The notes under the pieces were generated by a model. That model did not search any database, was not told where the DNA came from, and saw nothing but the letters and a program-made list of their open reading frames with translations. The position numbers and the translations under genes are program-made. Positions 1 through 4,429 of a stretch of DNA of 5,380 nucleotides are shown here, one piece after another. The stretch's first letter is position 1. The number at the start of each line of letters is the position of its first letter. The stretch is from contig JALTMC010000351.1 of the NCBI GenBank assembly GCA_027005175.1, positions 1 to 5,380 of the forward strand, written 5' to 3'. Source of the stretch: Myxococcales bacterium. Its GTDB lineage: Bacteria; Myxococcota_C; UBA6777.

Positions 1-528
1 GGGTTGCCCTGTTGAACCCGACGTATAGATCATATAGGCCAAAGAGAGAGGGTCAACGACCGACACACTTGCGTTGTTGGCCTTCTCGGAGTGAGGCCGC
101 TGTTCATTCAATCCTTCAGGATGAGAGGAAAGAGAGATGTGGTTGTCCTCAAAAAGGATGAGCTGCAAGGCGCGATCTGGAAGCTTTGACAACCAACTTG
201 ATTGAGTAAGTAACAGAGAGATATCGGCATCTTCGAGAACAAAGTCTATTCGCTCTTTGGGGTAGCGCTGATCAATGGGAACATAGGCTCCACCAGCCGA
301 AAGAATACCCAAGACGGCAACAATCATATCCAAAGAGCGATCCAACGCCAGCCCAACCATCGAACCCGGCCCAACCCCACAAGCACAAAGTTGAGCCGCC
401 AATTCCATCACTCGTTGGTGGAGTTCTCGATAGGTCAAAGATTGTTGTTGAAACACCACCGCTACTTTATCAGGAGTACGCTCGGTTTGAGACCCAACCA
501 ACTCGTGGAGACACTGTCCCTTTTCCAT
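1..528 (-). CDS. Nonribosomal peptide synthetase, N-terminal part of adenylation domain (partial, runs off left edge)
   Basis: The minus strand is open for 176 codons from an ATG at 526-528 to the window edge. It reads as the start of an amino-acid-activating adenylation domain: LTYREL at residues 31-36 (core A1 region), LSAGGAYVPID at 76-86 followed by RYPKERI (core A2), and LAYMIYTSGSTGQP at 163-176, the start of the A3 phosphate-binding loop, cut by the window end. Such domains form an aminoacyl-AMP from ATP and load it onto a carrier protein in the cytoplasm. The protein begins with CLHEL about six residues in, a sequence that normally follows a condensation domain, so here the adenylation domain is first: the layout of a loading module or a stand-alone adenylation protein. 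The ATG is supported by a strong ribosome binding site and by an in-frame stop upstream at 574-576. Substrate-specificity residues lie outside the window. The family call is near certain; the rest of the protein is unknown. Confidence 0.95.
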   Translation of the reverse strand, partial: MEKGQCLHELVGSQTERTPDKVAVVFQQQSLTYRELHQRVMELAAQLCACGVGPGSMVGLALDRSLDMIVAVLGILSAGGAYVPIDQRYPKERIDFVLEDADISLLLTQSSWLSKLPDRALQLILFEDNHISLSSHPEGLNEQRPHSEKANNASVSVVDPLSLAYMIYTSGSTGQP

Positions 529-537
529 TCTTATGTT

Positions 538-543
538 CCTCCT
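538..543 (-). promoter_or_regulatory. Ribosome binding site of the NRPS gene
   Basis: AGGAGG on the minus strand, nine bases before the ATG at 528. It is a full consensus match and fixes the start of the adenylation-first protein. Confidence 0.85.
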
Positions 544-614
544 GAACCACTGTAGCAATGGTGCTTTTGGGATTCACCCCAACACTCTATTTTTGCCCAA
601 ATCATAGGCGAGAA

Positions 615-643
615 ATACTACCCTAGTTAAAATTCTCTGACAA
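615..643 (-). promoter_or_regulatory. Candidate sigma-70 promoter for the NRPS gene
   Basis: On the minus strand TTGTCA (638-643) is followed after exactly 17 bases by TAGTAT (615-620). This matches the -35 box at five of six and the -10 box at four of six positions. Transcription would start near 608, leaving a leader of roughly 80 bases before the NRPS start codon. It suggests the NRPS gene is transcribed separately from the dehydrogenase gene upstream of it. The call rests on sequence match only. Confidence 0.45.
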
Positions 644-817
644 GAGGGAGGAATGCTATCGTAAGAAAACAGATGATATAGAGTCAGACAAAAGGTAGAC
701 ACCGAGGAATGTACGTTAGAAAGAAAGGAGGATTCCATCATAAAGAGAAGAGTTCAGGCATTGTCTCCTCTTGTGTCGGGGACCTGGCAGCCTTTACAAG
801 AAACAAACATGGCAAAG

Positions 818-928
818 TCTTCTGTATATCCGTGTATTTGCCCCCCCACCATGCCGGTGCGCTGGGGGCGGGGCCGGTCAACCGGCTGCTCTTCTGTATA
901 TCCGTGTATTTGCCCCCACCATGACGGT
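818..928. repeat. 72-bp-spaced direct repeat with GC-rich palindromes (REP/MITE-like element)
   Basis: Two near-identical copies lie at 818-858 and 890-928, offset by 72 bases. Each starts TCTTCTGTATATCCG, continues GTGTATTTG, then has a C run, ACCATG, one variable base, and CGGT. The first 23 bases are identical; the copies differ in the length of the C run (seven versus five) and one base after ACCATG. Between them lie a G run (864-868, 870-873) able to pair with the C run of copy 1, and the inverted repeat GCCGGT-CA-ACCGGC at 873-886. The whole can fold into nested hairpins on either strand. From memory it resembles dispersed elements in other bacteria with ends like ACCGTCAT and a GGGGC...GCCCC core; I could not check this. 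A change in C-run length between copies argues against coding. Confidence 0.75.
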
Positions 929-987
929 TTCGAACGGCCCTGAGGGGCACTCAACATACTTTGCCCATAAGGGAAAACCAAATTTCT

Positions 988-1010
988 GAGCCGACTTTCG
1001 TCGGTTTTCT
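988..1010 (+). terminator. Weak terminator-like hairpin
   Basis: CCGAC (991-995), a TTTC loop and GTCGG (1000-1004) form a five-pair stem that can be extended outward to 988-1007 with A-U and G-U pairs. It is followed by TTTTCT on the plus strand, the form of a short intrinsic terminator for plus-strand transcription. No plus-strand gene precedes it, and the minus-strand reading lacks a U run directly after the stem, so its role is doubtful. Confidence 0.3.
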
Positions 1011-1011
1011 C

Positions 1012-1048
1012 ACCGTCATAGGGGAGGTTTCAGCCCCAACATAACGGT
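1012..1048. repeat. Small palindromic element sharing ends with the repeat at 890-928
   Basis: ACCGTCATAGGGG at 1012-1024 faces CCCCAACATAACGGT at 1034-1048 across a nine-base loop. The outer five bases and the four G/C bases pair perfectly; the bases between are mismatched. ACCGTCAT (1012-1019) is also the exact reverse complement of ATGACGGT at 921-928, so the two elements could pair with each other or belong to one family. Confidence 0.5.
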
Positions 1049-1082
1049 AAACCTGAGTAAATCCATGGATTGAGACAGGTTT
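1049..1082 (-). terminator. Hairpin just after the acyl-CoA dehydrogenase stop codon
   Basis: A fully symmetric inverted repeat: AAACCTG (1049-1055) pairs with CAGGTTT (1076-1082), and inside it AATCCATGGATT (1060-1071) is a perfect 12-base palindrome, with four mostly mismatched bases on each side between the two stems. On the minus strand it starts seven bases after the dehydrogenase stop, where a transcript end is expected. No clear U run follows, so it may protect the 3' end of the mRNA rather than act as a classical intrinsic terminator. Confidence 0.4.
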
Positions 1083-1089
1083 TCAGTAT

Positions 1090-2880
1090 TTAAGATTCGG
1101 GAACAAAGCCTTGGGCACTCCAGAATTCATCGGGTTCGAATGCCATCATATGCTCTTTGCCGTCTTTGATACGAGCGGCCAGCATATGTATTTCTGGCAA
1201 GACATGGTTGAAGAAATACCGGGCTGTTTTGATCTTTGTTTCATAGAATGAACCCTCTCGATCGAGAGCGACTTTGACCTGTTGGCACCACACATAGGAG
1301 AGTGAAACAAAAGCAAAGAGGTTGAGGTAATTGGAGGCGACGGCACCGACAACTTCGCGGTCTTCCATAGCCTTCACAGACAACTCCATTGTCACTTCAT
1401 TGAGTAACTTTGCGCTCTGTTTGAAAGGAGTCAGAAACTCTGCCATCCGAGGATCTTCTTTGCAGCCTCGAATCATCTCAGAGACTTTTTCATTAAATTT
1501 TTGAAACAAGCGTCCCATATCTTGAGGCAGTTTGCGACCGACAAGATCCAAGGCTTGGATATGATTGGTGCCTTCATAGATCAGTGCGATTCGTTCATCG
1601 CGCATATACTGTTCGATGCACCAATCGGAGGTGTATCCGGAGCCACCAGCCACTTGCATAGCATCGTTAATATTCCAGAATCCACGTTCGGTCACAAAAC
1701 TCTTGATCACAGGAGTGAGCAAAGAAACGAGGTCATTGGCTTCGTTGCGAACCTCTTCCTCGGGATGACTGTGGGCGAGGTCAGTTTGAACCCCAACCCA
1801 GAGGCAAAGGGCTCGCATGGCTTCATTGGTCGATTTAATATTTAACAACATACGACGCACATCGGGATGAACTAAGATGTTGTCGGCTTCGGCATTTTGG
1901 TCCCACTTTTCTTTATCGAGAGAGCGACTTTGTCGGCGATCTTTGGCGTAGGCCAAGGCGGTCTGGTAGGAGATCTCACCCAGTGCCACACCTTCAGAGC
2001 CCACACCAAGTCGAGCATGATTCATCATGGTAAACATGGCTCGCATGCCTTTGTGTGGCTTCCCAACAAGCCAACCTTTTGCTCCTTCCATGTTGATGAC
2101 ACATGTAGGAGACGCATGAATCCCCATTTTGTGCTCGATACCACCACAGTAAACAGGGTTGCGCTCTCCGTTGAGATCAAACTTGGGAACCACAAACAAG
2201 CTGATACCCTTGATACCCGCCGGTGCATCAGGCAAACGAGCCAGAACCAGATGAACAATGTTTTCGGTGAGATCATGCTCACCAAAGGTAATCCAGATCT
2301 TTGTACCTGTCAGAAGATAATGGTCATCCACAGGAACAGCTTGCGAACGCACCAGCCCAAGATCGGTTCCACATTGTGGCTCCGTTAAACACATCGTGCC
2401 GGACCACTCACCACTGACGAGCTTTGGCAAAAAAGTTTTCTTTTGCTCATCGGAACCATGATGTTTGAGAGCCTCAATCAGACCGTTTGTCAAACCAGGA
2501 CACATCGAAAAGCTCTTGTTTGTCGATGTCACCATCTCGCCCATCAGGTTGGCCAGAGAGACAGGCGCACCACTCCCACCATACTCCTCGGGGTGAACAA
2601 ACCCTGGCATTCCCAGCTCCACATACTTCTGATAGAGTTCTTTAAAACCATCAGCCATTGTAATGGTTTGGGCCACCGGATCGTACTTAATCCCTTGTTG
2701 ATCACCGATTTGATTTAAAGGTAGCAGCTCATTTTTACAAAAGTCACCATGTTGTTCAAGCATGGCCACGGCCGTCTCCATATCAAAAGCCTCAAAGGCT
2801 TCCAAAGCAGAGACCTGATCGTATCCAAAGGCTTCCAGTAAGAACTTCATTTCCAAGACCGGTGCATTGTAAATTTGCAT
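1090..2880 (-). CDS. Acyl-CoA dehydrogenase, long DmdC/FadE-type (596 aa)
   Basis: An FAD enzyme family of the cytoplasm that oxidises an acyl-CoA to the 2,3-enoyl-CoA and passes electrons to electron-transfer flavoprotein. Visible in order: the short N-terminal segment typical of the ~600-aa subfamily (YNAP... with FLLEAF, residues 4-18), the helical N-terminal domain (to about 157), the beta domain with the signature CLTEPQCGTDLG (164-175), the helical C-terminal domain with QVAGGSGYTSDW (409-420), and an extra C-terminal helical domain (about 465-590). The catalytic glutamate is the E of IYEGTNHIQ, residue 436. Length and domain order fit 3-methylmercaptopropionyl-CoA dehydrogenase (DmdC) and related FadE proteins; the substrate cannot be read from sequence. 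The start is chosen because the conserved YNAP segment begins at residue 4 and a ribosome binding site precedes it. The gene reads away from a control region with likely TetR-type operators. It could be a beta-oxidation gene unrelated to the peptide pathway, or could act on an acyl chain for it. Confidence 0.95.
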   Translation of the reverse strand: MQIYNAPVLEMKFLLEAFGYDQVSALEAFEAFDMETAVAMLEQHGDFCKNELLPLNQIGDQQGIKYDPVAQTITMADGFKELYQKYVELGMPGFVHPEEYGGSGAPVSLANLMGEMVTSTNKSFSMCPGLTNGLIEALKHHGSDEQKKTFLPKLVSGEWSGTMCLTEPQCGTDLGLVRSQAVPVDDHYLLTGTKIWITFGEHDLTENIVHLVLARLPDAPAGIKGISLFVVPKFDLNGERNPVYCGGIEHKMGIHASPTCVINMEGAKGWLVGKPHKGMRAMFTMMNHARLGVGSEGVALGEISYQTALAYAKDRRQSRSLDKEKWDQNAEADNILVHPDVRRMLLNIKSTNEAMRALCLWVGVQTDLAHSHPEEEVRNEANDLVSLLTPVIKSFVTERGFWNINDAMQVAGGSGYTSDWCIEQYMRDERIALIYEGTNHIQALDLVGRKLPQDMGRLFQKFNEKVSEMIRGCKEDPRMAEFLTPFKQSAKLLNEVTMELSVKAMEDREVVGAVASNYLNLFAFVSLSYVWCQQVKVALDREGSFYETKIKTARYFFNHVLPEIHMLAARIKDGKEHMMAFEPDEFWSAQGFVPES

Positions 2881-2887
2881 CTTTTTT

Positions 2888-2892
2888 CCTCA
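2888..2892 (-). promoter_or_regulatory. Ribosome binding site of the acyl-CoA dehydrogenase gene
   Basis: TGAGG on the minus strand followed by AAAAAAG and the ATG at 2880, a seven-base spacing. It supports the first ATG over the in-frame Met at residue 11. Confidence 0.7.
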
Positions 2893-3005
2893 ATCGATTC
2901 GATAGATATGCCCAGTAGACCACACTTGGTCCTGCTCCCAAAAACAACTCACACAATGAGTCCCTTGTGCTCAAATTGCGCGACCTTGTACCTTTCTTAA
3001 CGACC

Positions 3006-3034
3006 CTTCTATCCTTCACTGAATGGTCGTTCAA
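3006..3034 (-). promoter_or_regulatory. Candidate promoter for the acyl-CoA dehydrogenase gene
   Basis: On the minus strand TTGAAC (3029-3034) and TAGAAG (3006-3011) are 17 bases apart, each matching the sigma-70 boxes at four of six positions. The -35 box falls inside the first TGAAYG palindrome, so a protein bound there would block RNA polymerase. The boxes are weak individually; spacing and overlap with the operator raise the likelihood. Confidence 0.35.
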
Positions 3035-3053
3035 TGAATCTCCATTCAGAATG
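3019..3053. promoter_or_regulatory. Tandem palindromic operator, TGAAYG half-sites (likely TetR-family site)
   Basis: Two 14-base near-palindromes lie one base apart: TGAATGGTCGTTCA (3020-3033) and TGAATCTCCATTCA (3035-3048), centres 15 bases apart. Each deviates from perfect symmetry by one base pair outside the central pair. A third, overlapping perfect inverted repeat CATTC-A-GAATG lies at 3043-3053, and CTGAATGG/CCATTCAG (3019-3026 and 3042-3049) is perfect over eight bases. From memory, TGAATG-type half-sites are used by TetR-family regulators of fatty-acid degradation, such as Bacillus FadR. A site at an acyl-CoA dehydrogenase promoter fits that. No regulator gene is in the window. Confidence 0.6.
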
Positions 3054-3114
3054 AACATCAATCGTAGGGATTGTCAAGAGTTTGAGGGAAAGAAGTGATA
3101 GGAAAGACAATTAT

Positions 3115-3143
3115 TTGTCTGAAAGATGGTTAGGAGTTATGTT
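3115..3143 (+). promoter_or_regulatory. Candidate promoter for the exported-protein/formyltransferase genes
   Basis: TTGTCT (3115-3120) and TATGTT (3138-3143) are 17 bases apart, four of six matches to each sigma-70 box. Transcription would start near 3150, about 50 bases before the ATG at 3202. An alternative -35-like TTGTCA at 3071-3076 has no comparable -10 box. Confidence 0.35.
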
Positions 3144-3201
3144 TTGGTTTGAGAAGACCGAGTTCAGATGATAACAGGAATAAGATAGAAAAGGGGAAAC
3201 G

Positions 3202-4419
3202 ATGTATCGATTCGCAAGAGTGTTGGGATTTTTTATTTTGGGAATGGGTATCCTTTCTCAAAATTCTATTGTTGAGGCAAAGCCGAAGCAGCAGACGAAC
3301 AAGAAAGAGCAGAAGAGGTGGCAACCTACGCCACTCACAGCCAAGCAGTTGTCGATCTTATACAGTACGAAAGAAGACAAGTTAAAGAAGAAAGCCTGCA
3401 TTCGGGGTCGAAGGGTCACCACAAAGTGCAGGGATCGACTTCATTATGTTCACACCAACGAGCGTTCTCACTTTGCCTACTACAAGTATGTAAAGAACCG
3501 TGGTGGTGGTTATATCGGTGTGGGCAGTGACCAGAACCTGACTTTTGTGGCGTGGGCGCGTTCTCGATTTGTTTGGCTCATGGATTACGACCCAGTGGTC
3601 GTATGGGTTAATATGATCAATCGCGCACTAGTAATTCACACCCCCAATCGAAATGATTTTATAGACCTGTGGAAGAAGGAGAATATGCAAAAAGCACAGG
3701 GTATTCTTAAGAAAGAATACAAGGAAAATGCCGATTTGAAGAATATACTGGCAACCCATTTGCAGTTTGGGTCGAGACTTCGCTTTCATTACCTGAAGAG
3801 AGTCCGACGTTGGAGACGAACCTGGCACCGTGTAGACTACAGTTGGCTTCACACAGATGAAGACTACAACTACATCCGTCAGATGTTCCTCACCAAGCGA
3901 ATTCGCGTGATGAAAGGAGATCTTCTTCTTGGTGAGAGTATGAAGGGAATTGCTATTGCGGCTCGAAAGACAGGTATTCCTATCCGATTGATCTACACTT
4001 CCAATGCAGAGCAGTTTTGGAAGTACTCCGCACAATTTCGGAAGAATATGCGAGGGCTTCCGATGGACGATAAGTCTATCATTATCCGAACGATTTTTAC
4101 GACGGCCTATGGAGCACCTCTCGATCGAAAGTGGATTTACATCGTGCAAGCGGGGTTGCATTACCAGGAAAAACTCAAGATCGACAAGATCAACAAGGTC
4201 TATCGAATGATGAGATTCCGCAAATTTGTGAGCCCGGGGCTCTATGCGATCCATGTGCCGAAACTCATCCCAGCGTATACTCCGATGAAAGCCCAGAAGG
4301 CACATAAAGCCTGGTTAGAGAAACAGAAGCAGAAGCGCAAAGCGCGACGGATGAAACGCCTCAAACGGAGGGCGATGCGCAAAAGACGACAACGTAAAGC
4401 CGGAAGGACCGGCCAATAA
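3202..4419 (+). CDS. Exported protein of unknown function, resembling the LIC_10091-type family (405 aa)
   Basis: I cannot assign a function. The N-terminus looks like a Sec signal peptide: Arg at 3 and 6, a hydrophobic stretch LGFFILGMGIL (8-18), and a possible cleavage site VEA at 24-26 before a Lys-rich segment, so the protein probably goes to the periplasm or beyond. The middle carries GGGYIGVGSDQN (101-112) then WLMDYDPVVV (125-134), an arrangement like the glycine loop and acidic strand end of a Rossmann or SAM-methyltransferase-like fold; later come MKGDLLLGESMKGIA (237-251), YTSNAEQFWKY (265-275) and YIVQAGLHYQE (313-323). These recall, from memory, uncharacterised LIC_10091-type proteins of Leptospira and deltaproteobacteria. 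Two cysteines (66 and 76) could form a disulfide. Residues 363-402 are extremely basic: 22 of 40 are Lys or Arg and only one is acidic. The start has a purine-rich AAGGGGA at 3191-3197. The next gene starts 10 bases after the stop, so the two are probably co-transcribed. The gene is real; the family assignment is tentative. Confidence 0.85.
   Translation: MYRFARVLGFFILGMGILSQNSIVEAKPKQQTNKKEQKRWQPTPLTAKQLSILYSTKEDKLKKKACIRGRRVTTKCRDRLHYVHTNERSHFAYYKYVKNRGGGYIGVGSDQNLTFVAWARSRFVWLMDYDPVVVWVNMINRALVIHTPNRNDFIDLWKKENMQKAQGILKKEYKENADLKNILATHLQFGSRLRFHYLKRVRRWRRTWHRVDYSWLHTDEDYNYIRQMFLTKRIRVMKGDLLLGESMKGIAIAARKTGIPIRLIYTSNAEQFWKYSAQFRKNMRGLPMDDKSIIIRTIFTTAYGAPLDRKWIYIVQAGLHYQEKLKIDKINKVYRMMRFRKFVSPGLYAIHVPKLIPAYTPMKAQKAHKAWLEKQKQKRKARRMKRLKRRAMRKRRQRKAGRTGQ
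4399..4413 (+). other. Small hairpin at the end of the exported-protein gene
   Basis: GCCGG (4399-4403), loop AAGGA, CCGGC (4409-4413) is a perfect five-pair stem ending just before the TAA at 4417-4419. No U run follows, so it is not an intrinsic terminator. It sits 16 bases before the next start codon and might affect mRNA stability or translation at the junction. It could also be a chance result of Arg/Gly codons. Confidence 0.3.
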
Positions 4420-4429
4420 GAGGGTATGG

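Larger units (their letters stand above)
529..1089. other. Intergenic region without a convincing gene
   Basis: About 560 bases separate the acyl-CoA dehydrogenase stop from the NRPS start, both read on the minus strand. The short open frames here (up to about 75 codons) overlap each other on both strands, run through the palindromic repeats, and have no recognisable protein features. The stretch holds the NRPS promoter and leader (529-643), an A-rich part without visible signals (about 644-817), the direct repeat (818-928), a small hairpin GCCC-TGAG-GGGC (937-948), a terminator-like hairpin (988-1010), a second palindrome (1012-1048) and the hairpin after the dehydrogenase stop (1049-1082). 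Confidence 0.7.
2881..3201. other. Divergent control region between dehydrogenase and exported-protein genes
   Basis: 321 bases separate two genes read in opposite directions. The left half is the dehydrogenase leader (about 120 bases from the promoter candidate to the start codon). The middle holds the palindromic operator cluster, and the right part the plus-strand promoter candidate and a leader of about 50 bases. A minus-strand open frame starting at 3061 has no protein-like character and runs into the dehydrogenase gene in another frame. Confidence 0.7.

Noticed and set aside
818-928. CRISPR array
   Set aside because: There are only two copies with internal length variation, and the sequence between them is itself palindromic rather than a unique spacer.
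709-989. Overlapping open frames of 60-75 codons on both strands
   Set aside because: They run through the palindromic direct repeat, their repeated peptide comes only from the DNA repeat, the C-run length differs between copies, and no start has a fitting ribosome binding site.
1501-2388. Plus-strand open frames of 114 and 163 codons inside the dehydrogenase gene
   Set aside because: They are antisense to a clear, full-length enzyme gene and show no protein-family features.
2792-3061. 89-codon minus-strand open frame over the dehydrogenase upstream region
   Set aside because: It covers the promoter and operator, overlaps the start of the dehydrogenase in another frame, and has no recognisable features.
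3628-4305. 225-codon minus-strand open frame
   Set aside because: It is antisense to the exported-protein gene, has no ribosome binding site that I can see, and its Ser/His/Leu-rich sequence looks like a codon shadow.
4426-4428. ATG four bases before the chosen formyltransferase start
   Set aside because: It is in a different reading frame and lies only one base from the ribosome binding site; the frame from 4430 gives the conserved formyltransferase sequence.
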